From: Rhodospirillales bacterium
Lineage (GTDB): Bacteria; Pseudomonadota; Gammaproteobacteria; Burkholderiales; Burkholderiaceae_D
Assembly: GCA_903970305.1 (NCBI GenBank)
Contig: CAJCID010000282.1
Location: 1 to 42,098 of the forward strand
Length of the DNA: 42,098 bases
Direction: 5' to 3'
The notes beneath the pieces are model-generated. The model had not been told where the DNA came from and did not search any database. It saw only the letters and a program-made list of their open reading frames with translations. Every line of letters begins with the position of its first letter. Position 1 is the first letter of the stretch. Of this stretch, positions 1-8,715 are shown piece after piece. The translations under genes and the position numbers were made by a program.

Positions 1-720
1 GGGGGGACCTCCGACTTCTCGGTCGTGCGCGTCGGCCCGCAACGGGCGGCTTTCCTGGAGCGGGGCGCCGATGTGCTCGCCAATGGTGGGATCCACGTCG
101 CCGGCACGGATTTCGATGCGCGCATCGAACTCTGGGGGATCCTGCCGCTGCTGGGCTACCAATCGGTCGGTCCCACCGGACGCGAGGTGCCAAATCGCGT
201 CTATTACGACTTGTCCACCTGGCACCTCATCAATTCGATTTATCTGCCCAGGCGCCTGGCCGAACTCGATCAGATGCGTTACTTCTATGGCGACGACCGG
301 CTGCATCGCCGGCTGATGCGCACGTTGCGACTGCGCCTCGGGCACGGACTCCTGGCTCAGGCCGAGGAGGCCAAGATCACCGTTGCAAAAGGTTCACCCG
401 CCCGCGTCGATCTGGAGTGCCTGGAGGAGGGCTTATGGGCGGCTTTGGCCGAGGACCGCGTGATCGACGCGCTGCGCGATCCCATCGAGCGCATCGCTGC
501 AGTCGCGCGGCGCACCGTCGAAGATGCTGGGCTTGCCCCCGAGGCGATCGATGCGGTCTATTTCACGGGAGGCTCGACCGGACTGGGGTTTCTGACGGAC
601 CGGCTCGGCGCGATGTTTCCGAGTGCACGTCCGGTCCATGGCGAGCGCTTCTCGAGCGTCGCGACCGGGCTTGGGCTGCATGCGCGCCGCCTCTATGGCG
701 CCTCTTCGGCATCACGCTGA
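1..720 (+). CDS. yegD: YegD-like Hsp70-family chaperone, 3' part (5' end outside window)
   Basis: The reading frame is open from the first base and begins inside the actin-fold phosphate-binding motif of Hsp70 proteins (GGTSDFSVVRVG). The N-terminal part of the gene therefore lies upstream, and the GTG at 25 is an internal valine, not a start. About 240 residues are visible. The C-terminal IDAVYFTGGSTGL is the adenosine-binding turn of the ATPase fold, followed by GERFSSVATGLGLHA, which matches the end of YegD-type proteins. There is no room for the peptide-binding domain and lid of DnaK, so this is the short, ATPase-only YegD class. Its client and role are not established. It converges on the next gene with only 7 bases between the stops, and I see no hairpin terminator there. 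Confidence 0.85.
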   Translation, partial: GGTSDFSVVRVGPQRAAFLERGADVLANGGIHVAGTDFDARIELWGILPLLGYQSVGPTGREVPNRVYYDLSTWHLINSIYLPRRLAELDQMRYFYGDDRLHRRLMRTLRLRLGHGLLAQAEEAKITVAKGSPARVDLECLEEGLWAALAEDRVIDALRDPIERIAAVARRTVEDAGLAPEAIDAVYFTGGSTGLGFLTDRLGAMFPSARPVHGERFSSVATGLGLHARRLYGASSASR

Positions 721-727
721 AGCGGAC

Positions 728-3340
728 CTACTGTCCTGCAACCCCGACGAGAGGAGATTCCGTGCGCTCACTCAGATTGGTGATCAATTCGGACAGAGTC
801 ATCGGCATCGAATCCAGATGCCCCTGGAAATGGTTGCATCCTTGAGTCGCCAGAAAGGCGAGCTGATCGCCGGTTTCCACGCCTTCGGCGACGACGCCGA
901 GTTCGAGCGAATGGCCCATCGCGATGATGGCCGTCGCGATCGCCGAGTCGTCGCGATCACCCGGTACGTCCGCGACGAACGAACGGTCGATCTTCACGGT
1001 ATCGACCGGAAAACGTTTCAGATACGCCAGCGATGAATAGCCCGTCCCGAAATCGTCGACCGACAGACCCACGCCGAGTGCCTTTAACTGGAGCATGATG
1101 CGCTGGGCGCCGTCAGGATTGTCCATCATCGCACTCTCAGTCAATTCCAGGTTGAACCGGCGGGGAGACATGCTGTGGCGCTCGAGCACGCGCGCCACCG
1201 TCTCGACTAACATCGGACTTTGAAACTGGCGTGCACTGATATTCACCGCCATGACGAGCCCCAGCACTCCGTGTAGATCGAGCTCGGCAAGTGCCGCCGC
1301 GGCGCTCTCGAGCACCCACTCCCCTAACTCGGCGATGATTCCCATCTCCTCGGCAAGCGCGATGAACTCGCCCGCGGCAAGTTGCCCGCGCGTTGGATGC
1401 TGCCAGCGGATGAGCGCCTCCATGCCAACCGGACGGCGCGAGCGCACGTCTAAGATCGGCTGGTAGACCAGGGCGAATTCACCCCGGCTGACGGCGGTCT
1501 GCAATTCGAGTTCGAGTTCCATCCGCCGCCGGGTCATCCCTTCAGCCTCGAGCTGAAAGAAGCAGTACTGGTCGCGACCTTTTGCCTTGGCCTGATACAT
1601 TGCGATGTCCGCGTTCTTCAAGAGCGCCTCGCCATCGGTGCCGTCGCCCGGATACAGCGCAATACCGATTGAAACCGTGACCTTGTACAGGATGGTCGGT
1701 GCGATCTCCTGGGGTTTTTTCAACTCCGCCATCAGGCGTTGGGCGACCTCGGAGACGTACTGGATGCTCTGGGCATCGCGCAGCAACACGCACATCTCGT
1801 CGCCTCCCATGCGGGCCACGAGGTCGACTTCCCGCACCGCACCGCGCAGCCCCTTCGCGACGACCTGCAAGAGCTTGTCCCCCGCCCCATGACCGAGCGT
1901 GTCGTTGACCGTCTTGAAGCGGTCCAGATCGATGAACAAGACCGCAAAAGGTTCCGGGGGCGCGCCTACGGGTGTGAGGAGGTCGCGTAGCGCGTCCTTG
2001 AAGGCGAGCCGGTTCGGAAGACCAGTCAGTTCGTCGTGACGCGCGATGTAGGCGGCATGCTCCTCGGCACCGCGCCGCTCGGTCACATCGAGCGTGAGCA
2101 CATAGACACCGTCTACGCAACCGTCGGCGCCGCGGCGTGGCATGTAGGTGATGTTCAGCCACGTCGGGGCGGAAGCGAGCGGAACGCCCCAGAGAGACGG
2201 CGGTATGGCTGGATCCGGCTCCTCCGAGGGGCCCGTGGCGCGTCGCGTGTACTGGTAATCGTAGGTGAGCGTCTCGCCGCGTAACGCGCGTCTTAGGCGC
2301 GGGAGCAGCTGGGACGCATGGTACCGACCCAGCACCTCGGTCAACGAACGACCGACGATCGAGCCTTGCGGCAGTCCGAGCCAGCGCTCGTAGTTCTTGT
2401 TGGCGAACCGATAGATCAGGTTATGGTCGATGAAGGCGATGAGCGCCGGCAGGTTGTCGGTGACCGTGCGCAGAGCCTCCTCGCTCTTACTCAGCAGACT
2501 CTGAGAGGCGGCTAGGTCCTCGAAGGGCTTCTGGATCCCCTGCACGAAGATAGCCCGGTAGATGCGCATGAAGCCCAACACCTTGAAACCGTGACCGACC
2601 AGGAATGCGGCATCGGTTAACTGATTCACCTGGGTGAACGCGAGTTCGCCCAGTGCCATCAGCATTGCAGCCTCGAAGAGTGCGATGCCATCGAAGTCCC
2701 GGTCGTACGCCATACGCGAGCGGAACAGGAGGCCGGCGGCGACAAAGAGCACGACCAGACCGCTTTGGACGACCACCTTGCCGGCAGGGATCGCATTCTC
2801 GCGGGTCTCCATGAGTGGCACGTGTTGCGGCTCCCAGAGTACGGCCCAGATGATGATGGCGACGTACGTGAGCACAGCGAAGAGGACGGTGTAGCGCGCG
2901 CGGCTGGAATGGTTGGGTTGCCAGGGCAGCAGCGCAACGGCGAGCAGCGCCAGGGCAATCAGAAGGCGTGCGCTGACATAGAAGATGAAAGCCTTGCCGA
3001 AGGTATTGGGCGTGGCGAAATCGGGCATGCCGACGAACGAAAGCGTGTGCACCAGATCGAGCAACAACGCGCCTAAGGAGGCGCAGCCGAGAATCAGAAG
3101 TGCAGCGGGACGTTCGGCGCTGTAGGTGTTCCAGCAGACCGCAAAGACCAGGCCGCAGATCACGATCGAGAAGACCTCGAGGATCGTGTGCCAATCGGTA
3201 AAGCTCAATCCCAGGTAGACCCGAGGGAGTTCGGGGCGCCCGAGCGCAAGGATGGCGACGATGAGAAGGCCCAGTCCGATGCGCACAACGCTCATTCGGT
3301 TGCGCCGCGCAAACTGGGCGTTTTGGTGTGCCTGACTCAT
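728..3340 (-). CDS. Membrane MASE3-PAS-GGDEF-EAL cyclic-di-GMP synthase/phosphodiesterase
   Basis: This 870-residue bifunctional cyclic-di-GMP enzyme sits in the inner membrane. Residues ~18-270 form a MASE3-like sensor with about eight hydrophobic segments (LEVFSIVICGLVFAVCWNTY near 54-73). A PAS domain follows at ~288-420, GGDEF at ~432-600 and EAL at ~605-850. The cyclase signature reads GGDEM (512-516), so the last position is not Phe, but the catalytic acids are kept. An RxxD inhibitory site (R503-D506) sits five residues before it, so product inhibition is likely. The EAL half keeps the metal and catalytic residues: E641 of EAL, N of VNISARQF, E of LELTES, DD of DDFGTGYSS, K of VKIDRSF and E of AEGVE. 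Both activities are therefore possible. The ATG start has AAGGAA about six bases upstream. It is monocistronic and transcribed away from the LysE gene. Confidence 0.93.
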   Translation of the reverse strand: MSQAHQNAQFARRNRMSVVRIGLGLLIVAILALGRPELPRVYLGLSFTDWHTILEVFSIVICGLVFAVCWNTYSAERPAALLILGCASLGALLLDLVHTLSFVGMPDFATPNTFGKAFIFYVSARLLIALALLAVALLPWQPNHSSRARYTVLFAVLTYVAIIIWAVLWEPQHVPLMETRENAIPAGKVVVQSGLVVLFVAAGLLFRSRMAYDRDFDGIALFEAAMLMALGELAFTQVNQLTDAAFLVGHGFKVLGFMRIYRAIFVQGIQKPFEDLAASQSLLSKSEEALRTVTDNLPALIAFIDHNLIYRFANKNYERWLGLPQGSIVGRSLTEVLGRYHASQLLPRLRRALRGETLTYDYQYTRRATGPSEEPDPAIPPSLWGVPLASAPTWLNITYMPRRGADGCVDGVYVLTLDVTERRGAEEHAAYIARHDELTGLPNRLAFKDALRDLLTPVGAPPEPFAVLFIDLDRFKTVNDTLGHGAGDKLLQVVAKGLRGAVREVDLVARMGGDEMCVLLRDAQSIQYVSEVAQRLMAELKKPQEIAPTILYKVTVSIGIALYPGDGTDGEALLKNADIAMYQAKAKGRDQYCFFQLEAEGMTRRRMELELELQTAVSRGEFALVYQPILDVRSRRPVGMEALIRWQHPTRGQLAAGEFIALAEEMGIIAELGEWVLESAAAALAELDLHGVLGLVMAVNISARQFQSPMLVETVARVLERHSMSPRRFNLELTESAMMDNPDGAQRIMLQLKALGVGLSVDDFGTGYSSLAYLKRFPVDTVKIDRSFVADVPGDRDDSAIATAIIAMGHSLELGVVAEGVETGDQLAFLATQGCNHFQGHLDSMPMTLSELITNLSERTESPLVGVAGQ

Positions 3341-3659
3341 TCAGTTCCTTGAAGAGAATTCTTTATCAGCCGATCATGCGGCATCGGTTCTGGCGCGCCA
3401 ATGAACCTGAGTTTGCTCTGTAAAGCTCTGAATTCACGACTACTTTTGATGGAAATGCCGGATTATGACAAGTTTGCAACAGGTTAGAGACCGAAAATCC
3501 CACAAGAGATCGTGAAGATCGACGAATCGTCCCGGTCGCGAGATTCTCGGCTCAAATGGGATCTCTTGGACCTCACGACTCCGGCACAGGAGGGCTTTCG
3601 GGGAAGTGCTCCCGTGGACGGACAGTGCGATCGGGGAGTCTTTTTCTGGAGAAAGTTTG
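3341..3659. other. Divergent intergenic region (319 bp)
   Basis: This stretch separates the minus-strand cyclic-di-GMP gene from the plus-strand LysE gene, so it must carry both promoters. I could not pick a convincing -35/-10 pair for either. A GGAG at 3648-3651 is the ribosome binding site of the LysE gene. A longer minus-strand reading frame running from here into the LysE gene resembles no family and overlaps a clear gene, so I do not call it. Confidence 0.5.
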
Positions 3660-4313
3660 ATGAACATGCTTCTGCCCTCGCCACCCATTCTGGCCGCCTT
3701 CTTGATGGCGAGTCTTGTCGTGGCCGCTTCTCCCGGCCCGGGCGTCCTATATATCGTCACGCGTAGCTTGTCTGAGGGTCGCCTTTGTGGGCTGGTGTCG
3801 GTCTTAGGCGTCGCCCTTGGCAACCTCGCTAACGCGCTGGGTGCGTCGGTCGGTCTGGCTGCGCTTTTTGCGCTCTGGTCTGCGGCCTTTACGCTCGTCA
3901 AATATGCCGGCGCGCTTTATCTGATCATTCTGGGCATCCAGGTGCTCTGCCGGTCTCCCGAGGCGAACGCCGAGGCACCGGCCGCGGCCAGGCAGCTTGG
4001 CCGGGTTTTTCGGGATGGTTTTCTTGTGGCGCTCTTCAACCCGAAAACGGCGCTCTTTTTTGCCGCCTTTTTGCCCCAGTTTCTCGGTCGTGCCGGGCAC
4101 CCGATGCTGGTGGAAAGTCTCATCCTCGGTGCGCTCTTTGTTCTGATCGCGGCCTTGACCGACACCCTCTACGCCCTATCGGCGGGCTGGCTTGCGCCCC
4201 GCTTGGCCAACGCGGCACGGGGGCTGGCGATCGGGCGCTATGCGACGGCAGGGGCCTTCGTCGGGCTTGGCCTCTACACGGCTTTGGGCGGGGCAAAACC
4301 GACCCAGTCCTAA
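3660..4313 (+). CDS. LysE/RhtB-family amino-acid exporter
   Basis: This is a 217-residue inner-membrane protein with about six hydrophobic segments, the usual size and topology of LysE/RhtB exporters. These move amino acids or related small molecules out of the cell using the proton gradient. The family signature ASPGPGVLYIVTRSLSEGR follows the first helix, and GFLVALFNPKTALFFAAFLPQF is the second conserved block (residue run given only as a landmark, split: GFLVALFNPKT then ALFFAAFLPQF). The ATG at 3660 is preferred because GGAG lies eight bases upstream. An in-frame ATG at 3606 would add 18 polar residues before the first helix and lacks such a site. The substrate cannot be read from sequence. 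The gene stands alone, with the divergent cyclic-di-GMP gene upstream. Confidence 0.9.
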   Translation: MNMLLPSPPILAAFLMASLVVAASPGPGVLYIVTRSLSEGRLCGLVSVLGVALGNLANALGASVGLAALFALWSAAFTLVKYAGALYLIILGIQVLCRSPEANAEAPAAARQLGRVFRDGFLVALFNPKTALFFAAFLPQFLGRAGHPMLVESLILGALFVLIAALTDTLYALSAGWLAPRLANAARGLAIGRYATAGAFVGLGLYTALGGAKPTQS

Positions 4314-4504
4314 AGAGCGGTGTTACTCGGCAAAGTGGACCACGGTGGCGGCTAGACCGAGGGTTTCGTAACACCCCTAAAGAGCCCGGCAAGAAATGGA
4401 GGGGACAAGACCGGGGCGACCACAAGGCGGACAAGCAGTCCACAGCTGCCATGTGACAGAACGATTACAGTAAAAAGCCAAATACGAAGTTCCGTATACC
4501 AGGG

Positions 4505-4525
4505 ATACTAATCAGCGATTAGTAT
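4505..4525. promoter_or_regulatory. Perfect 9-bp inverted repeat, probable operator
   Basis: ATACTAATC and GATTAGTAT form a perfect 9-base dyad around a 3-base centre (AGC), 100 bases before the small exported-protein gene. The surrounding 4314-4624 region is AT-richer than the genes and otherwise holds no gene. A second, looser inverted repeat (CGGGTTT at 4531-4537 and AAACCCG at 4566-4572) follows. The size and symmetry fit a dimeric helix-turn-helix repressor site. The regulator is unknown. Confidence 0.45.
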
Positions 4526-4624
4526 TAGTTCGGGTTTACCCCGATACTTCGGCTGCGAGATGAGCAAACCCGCAAAACGGATCCACTCTACAAGCTACTT
4601 CCAGACTACCAAAAAGGAACGACC

Positions 4625-4942
4625 ATGAAAGCCTCTTCCATTCTTGCTGCAGGATTCTTCGCCATCGCGACGGTGAGTGCCGCGACCGCCTCTGCGAAAA
4701 TCGTCAACGAGAGCTACTACCCCCCGGGCGAGGACTTTATCGCCCAGCAAAGCGTCGCGAGCCGCGCAGAAATCAAGGCTGAAACCCGCCAGGCCAACCT
4801 GCAGATCCAAGCGCGTCAGCCGCGCCGCGAATTCGGGGCCGGATCGCACGACAATTCGCCCGAGGTGATGAGCCGTGAGGCGGTGAAGGCCGACACACGC
4901 GATTTCGTTCGCGTCGGCGCGCACGTTCCGTTCTCGTACTAA
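4625..4942 (+). CDS. Small exported protein of unknown function (DUF4148-like)
   Basis: This 105-residue protein starts with a classic Sec signal peptide: MK, a hydrophobic run ILAAGFFAIATVSA and a likely cut after ATASA near residue 24. The mature part is short and polar and contains two copies of a related motif, SRAEIKAETRQA (~46-57) and SREAVKADTRDF (~84-95). Such SREAVKAET-type repeats are typical of small exported proteins in Burkholderiales, some annotated as DUF4148. The membership is my judgement from pattern, and no function is known. AAGGA lies six bases before the ATG, the operator-like dyad at 4505-4525 lies upstream, and a strong terminator follows at 5000-5038. It is therefore a single-gene transcription unit. 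Confidence 0.75.
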   Translation: MKASSILAAGFFAIATVSAATASAKIVNESYYPPGEDFIAQQSVASRAEIKAETRQANLQIQARQPRREFGAGSHDNSPEVMSREAVKADTRDFVRVGAHVPFSY

Positions 4943-4999
4943 GCAACGTCTCCCGGTGACGGCGCCTGCGCCGTCATCCAGCGTTCTGCGGGTACGACA

Positions 5000-5038
5000 A
5001 AGGGCCCCAACCCATTGGTTGGGGCCCTTGCTTTTTTT
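5000..5038 (+). terminator. Strong Rho-independent terminator
   Basis: A perfect 13-bp stem (AAGGGCCCCAACC at 5000-5012 with GGTTGGGGCCCTT at 5017-5029) has a 4-base loop. It is followed by GC and seven T residues. It ends the transcript of the small exported-protein gene. It lies 88 bases before the aldolase start, so that gene needs its own promoter after this point. Confidence 0.93.
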
Positions 5039-5125
5039 GGGCCCGTTGGCGGATCGGTCCCGCGCCAAGGCGGGTGCGCGCACAATTTGGTATTGTCCGA
5101 GACTCGTACCCGCTCTCGCCTCCCC

Positions 5126-6247
5126 ATGGCCACGACGCCTGCCGAACGCCTCCTCCTGCGCAAAGGGTGCACGATCATCGTGCCGGGATTCCGGAGCCTT
5201 TCACCTGCCGCAGAGTTTCGCGAGATGGCCGCGTGGTGCGAGGAGCATGGGATTGATCACGATGTCTACGGCGAGGGGCCTCTCATCGAGGACTTCGAGA
5301 TCCGGATCGCAGGCCTTCTGGGCAAGGAAGCTGCAGCCTTCATGCCAAGTGGCGTGATGGCACAGCTGATCGCCTTGCGCCTCCATAGCCAAGACAGTCG
5401 CAGCAACCGGGTTGGACTGCACCCGACGTCGCACCTTTTGGGCCACGAAGAGCAGTCGTACTCTGCCCTGCTCGGCCTGACCTATGTACCCGTGGGTGAG
5501 TATCGCCGACCTCTTGTGGCCACCGATCTGGCGAAGGTGCCCGAGGCGCTGGCCGCCTTGATCGTGGAGCTTCCGATCCGCGAGGCGGGCGGGCAGTTGC
5601 CATCCTGGGACGAACTCGAAGAACTGAAGAGACAGGCGGCCGAACGAGGGCTCGCGCTGCACATGGATGGCGCAAGGCTCTGGGAAAGCCTGTCCTACTA
5701 CGGCAAGGAGGCGCGCGAGGTCGCCCAGGGCTTTGAATCGGTCTATGTGTCGATGTACAAAGGCATCGGCGGCATCGCCGGCGCGCTCCTCGCAGGCGCT
5801 CGTGGCTGGATCGAAGAAGCGCGCATCTGGCGTCGCCGCATGGGTGGCACGCTCGTCCATCAAAGTCCGATGATCATCTCGGCAGCGCGCCGTTTTGATG
5901 AACGTCTCGTGCTGCTGCCGCAATGCCGGCGCCGCGCGGTGGAACTGGCCGAGGGCTTGAACGCCCTGCCGGGGCTCTCCACGGTGCCGGAGGTTCCGCA
6001 CACCAACATGTTCCATCTCTATTGTGCAGCGCCCGCTGAAGAGGTGCTCGAGGTCCGTGATCAGCTTGCGCGTGAGGAGAAGATCTGGCTCGTCGGAGGG
6101 GTCTCTGACGCCGAGGTGCCCGGCTGGAGCAAGACCGAACTGACGGTGGGCGACAGCCTCCTCTCCTTGCCCAATGAAGAGGTGCTGCCGCTTTTTCGGC
6201 GCCTCTTGCAGGGTCCGCTCCTGGCGCCCGGTGCGAAAGCTGCGTGA
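5126..6247 (+). CDS. Threonine-aldolase-family PLP-dependent lyase
   Basis: This 373-residue fold-type I PLP enzyme belongs to the beta-eliminating lyase/threonine aldolase family, whose members cleave L-threonine or L-allo-threonine to glycine and acetaldehyde. K212 in SMYKGIGGIAGALLAG is the expected Schiff-base lysine. D181 in LHMDGARLWES is the aspartate that pairs with the pyridine nitrogen. The early HDVYGEGP and the ARIWRRRMGG region also fit the family. The ATG at 5126 starts the conserved part; a longer frame from 5015 would begin inside the terminator hairpin. The stop overlaps the GTG start of the acyl-CoA dehydrogenase (GTGA), so the two are translationally coupled. Substrate specificity is uncertain, and another beta-hydroxy amino acid is possible. 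Confidence 0.85.
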   Translation: MATTPAERLLLRKGCTIIVPGFRSLSPAAEFREMAAWCEEHGIDHDVYGEGPLIEDFEIRIAGLLGKEAAAFMPSGVMAQLIALRLHSQDSRSNRVGLHPTSHLLGHEEQSYSALLGLTYVPVGEYRRPLVATDLAKVPEALAALIVELPIREAGGQLPSWDELEELKRQAAERGLALHMDGARLWESLSYYGKEAREVAQGFESVYVSMYKGIGGIAGALLAGARGWIEEARIWRRRMGGTLVHQSPMIISAARRFDERLVLLPQCRRRAVELAEGLNALPGLSTVPEVPHTNMFHLYCAAPAEEVLEVRDQLAREEKIWLVGGVSDAEVPGWSKTELTVGDSLLSLPNEEVLPLFRRLLQGPLLAPGAKAA

Positions 6248-7410
6248 GTAACCCTCTGCCGGATAGCGGCTATGGGGAATTGCGCGAGGCGCTGCGCGAT
6301 CTCTGTAGCCGCTTTGAGCCCGCCTACTGGCAGAAGGTCGATCGGGAGCGCGGCTATCCCGAGGCTTTTGTCGAGGCGCTCACCCAGGCCGGTTGGCTCG
6401 CTGCCCTCATTCCGAGCGCATACGGCGGAGCGGGGCTGGGCCTCGCCGAAGCGTCGGTCATCATGGAAGAGATCAACCGCTCAGGCGGCAACGCAGGCTC
6501 GTGTCACGGCCAGATGTACAACATGGGCACGGTGCTGCGCCACGGCTCTGAGGCGCAGAAGCGCCGCTATCTGCCAGCCTTGGCGCGCGGAGAGTTGCGC
6601 ATGCAATCGATGGCCGTCACGGAGCCCTCGACCGGCAGCGATACGACCCAGATCAAAACGGTCGCACGTAAAGAGGGTGCGCGCTATGTGGTGTCCGGCC
6701 AGAAGGTCTGGATCTCACGCATCCAGCACTCGGACCTGATGATCCTTCTCGCCCGCACGACCCCTCTGGCCGAGGTCAAGAAAAAAACCGAGGGGATGTC
6801 GGTTTTCATTGTCGATCTTCGTGAAGCGCTCGGTCGCGGCATGACCGTAAGACCGATCGCGAACATGGTCAACCACGAGACGAACGAGGTGTTCTTCGAC
6901 GAGCTCGAGATTCCCGAGGATCAGCTGATCGGAGAGGAGGGTCTGGGCTTTCGCTACATCCTCGACGGCTTGAACGCCGAGCGCACCCTGATCGCGGCGG
7001 AGTGTATTGGCGATGGCTACTGGTTCATCGATCGTGCGCGCCACTACGCCGCGTCCCGGCAGGTCTTCGGGCGCGCGATCGGGCAAAACCAAGGGGTACA
7101 ATTTCCGATCTCAGAGAGCTATATCGAGTTGCAGGCCGCCGATTTGATGCGCTTTCGCGCCTGTGCGCTCTTCGATGCGGGCGAAGCCTCTGGTGCAGAA
7201 GCGAACATGGCCAAGTATCTTGCCGCCAAGGCGTCCTGGCAGGCCGCAGACATGTGCCTGCAGGTACACGGTGGCTTTGGGTTCGCCGCAGAGTACGACA
7301 TTGAGCGCAAGTTCCGCGAGACACGCCTCTATCAGGTTGCACCGATCTCGACCAACCTCATCCTGTCGTATGTCGCCGAGCATCTCTTGGGCCTGCCGCG
7401 CTCCTTCTAA
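6244..7410 (+). CDS. Acyl-CoA dehydrogenase family flavoprotein
   Basis: This 388-residue FAD enzyme of the acyl-CoA dehydrogenase fold introduces a C2-C3 double bond into a CoA thioester. The FAD-binding signature MAVTEPSTGSDTTQIKT and the C-terminal QVHGGFGFAAEYDIER are clear. At the position of the usual YEGT catalytic glutamate it reads YQVAPIST, so that glutamate is absent. Instead E246 in LDGLNAERTLIAAE sits where isovaleryl-CoA dehydrogenase and long-chain enzymes carry their catalytic base. A branched or short acyl-CoA substrate is therefore plausible, but not shown. The start is GTG, overlapping the aldolase stop by four bases. The pair may act on one degradative route, with the partner electron-transfer flavoprotein encoded elsewhere. 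Confidence 0.92.
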   Translation: MSNPLPDSGYGELREALRDLCSRFEPAYWQKVDRERGYPEAFVEALTQAGWLAALIPSAYGGAGLGLAEASVIMEEINRSGGNAGSCHGQMYNMGTVLRHGSEAQKRRYLPALARGELRMQSMAVTEPSTGSDTTQIKTVARKEGARYVVSGQKVWISRIQHSDLMILLARTTPLAEVKKKTEGMSVFIVDLREALGRGMTVRPIANMVNHETNEVFFDELEIPEDQLIGEEGLGFRYILDGLNAERTLIAAECIGDGYWFIDRARHYAASRQVFGRAIGQNQGVQFPISESYIELQAADLMRFRACALFDAGEASGAEANMAKYLAAKASWQAADMCLQVHGGFGFAAEYDIERKFRETRLYQVAPISTNLILSYVAEHLLGLPRSF

Positions 7411-7782
7411 GTAAATTTTCGGGGTGCCTGATACCGGTACGCTCTTAAGGTGACTTTGGCAACATAGTTCTGCAAGTCCCGCATCGCATTTGAGCCCCCT
7501 GTCACCTCGACCGAATCCTCTCCCTGAAGCTGGTCCATGGGGGTGTGGGAACCCAGCAGGAATTGCATCCCTCCGATCCGACCCGTGCAACCAGGACAGA
7601 GGTATCACTTTGCCGACCGATGCGGCTGGCCACGACACTAGCTCCCCTCCCGCGCGAGTCCGGCGCAGCTTCGAGGCGCGCTGGACAGGCAAACATTCTG
7701 CGGAAAGATTCACGGGGCATTGATGTGGGAACATTTCACGCTTCGCATGGCCGCAAGCCTGCGCACCACCCCTCTCAAGAGA
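7411..7782. other. Intergenic region between convergent genes, no feature seen
   Basis: These 372 bases separate the end of the acyl-CoA dehydrogenase from the end of apbE. I see no terminator hairpin with a T-run, no RNA gene and no reading frame with family resemblance. The short frames present are typical of GC-rich noise. Confidence 0.5.
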
Positions 7783-8715
7783 TCAGAGCGAGGCTTTGAA
7801 TGCTCTCTGGAAGGGTTCCAGTCCACGCGACCGTAAGCCGCCTGCTCCATCGATGAGAAGGTAGCGCTCCTCGCGCGCGTCGAGGAAGTCCAGTGTCTCA
7901 GCCTCCAGTAGCATCGCAATCGTAGAGATGCTTCCTGCATCCAGACACAAAGCAGAGATTACGGTGGCGGAGCGCCAAGTCATAACCGGCATGCCGGTCT
8001 TCGGATTCAGGATGTGACAATAGCGCCGGCCCTCGAACTCGAAGTAACGCTGGTAGTCGCCGCTGGTCGTGAGCGCTCCGCGCAGGAGGCATAGTGTCAT
8101 GACTATTGCCCCGTCTCGGCGTGGGTCAGCGATGTGGATGTCCCAGGGTGTGCCATCGGCATGGGGTCCTATCGAGCGCACGTCACCCCCTAGATTCACT
8201 ATCGCATGCCGAATGCCCGCGGCATGGAGCGCGGCGCTTGCCTGATCTACCGCGAATTCCTTGCCGATGCCTCCGAAATCAATCTCCATGCCCGCCTCGG
8301 GCAGATAGATCTCGCCATCGTTCCACTCAACCTTGTGCCAGCCGACAAGGGGCAAGACGGTGGCAAGCGCCGCCTGTGTCGGAACAACGCCTGACCGGAA
8401 GTCCCAGATCCTTCGGAGCACGCCCGAGGTGATGTCGAATAGGCCGTTACTGATCTCGTGGCAGGCGTTGGCATGAACGAGCAATGCGGCAGTCTCCCGA
8501 TCGATGGCCACGGCGCTCTGTCCCGCCATCCGGTTGATGCGGCCCACGAGGCTCTCGGGCAGATAGCGCGAGTAGCGCTGCTCGATCCTGCGCACCTCGG
8601 CAATGGCCAGTGATACTGCAGCGCGGGCCGAGACGATGTCAGGCGCATAAAGCTGGATCTCGCATCCCGAAGCCATGGCCGTGAACAATTCGTGATGAAA
8701 GATCAATGCGAACAC
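7783..8715 (-). CDS. apbE: FAD:protein FMN transferase ApbE
   Basis: This 310-residue ApbE-family protein attaches FMN covalently to threonine in target flavoproteins such as Nqr/Rnf subunits or soluble reductases, using FAD as donor and Mg2+. Seen in order: the N-terminal AMASGCEIQLYAP strand, RIEQRYSRYLPESLVGRIN, the GGIGKEFAVD motif, VNLGGDVRSIG, TTSGDYQRYF followed by CHILNPKTGMPV, and SATVISALCLDA near the end. The start is GTG at 8715. There is no lipobox or clear signal peptide, so it is probably cytoplasmic, unlike the periplasmic lipoprotein form. No target flavoprotein gene is adjacent, and it stands alone between long non-coding stretches. Confidence 0.93.
   Translation of the reverse strand: MFALIFHHELFTAMASGCEIQLYAPDIVSARAAVSLAIAEVRRIEQRYSRYLPESLVGRINRMAGQSAVAIDRETAALLVHANACHEISNGLFDITSGVLRRIWDFRSGVVPTQAALATVLPLVGWHKVEWNDGEIYLPEAGMEIDFGGIGKEFAVDQASAALHAAGIRHAIVNLGGDVRSIGPHADGTPWDIHIADPRRDGAIVMTLCLLRGALTTSGDYQRYFEFEGRRYCHILNPKTGMPVMTWRSATVISALCLDAGSISTIAMLLEAETLDFLDAREERYLLIDGAGGLRSRGLEPFQRAFKASL

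Noticed and set aside
3440-3901. 153-codon minus-strand frame
   Set aside because: It overlaps the well-supported start of the LysE gene, has no recognisable domain and sits in a divergent promoter region.
6779-6787. Poly-A run as a programmed frameshift site
   Set aside because: It encodes Lys-Lys-Thr in a surface loop of the acyl-CoA dehydrogenase, and the frame continues normally on both sides.
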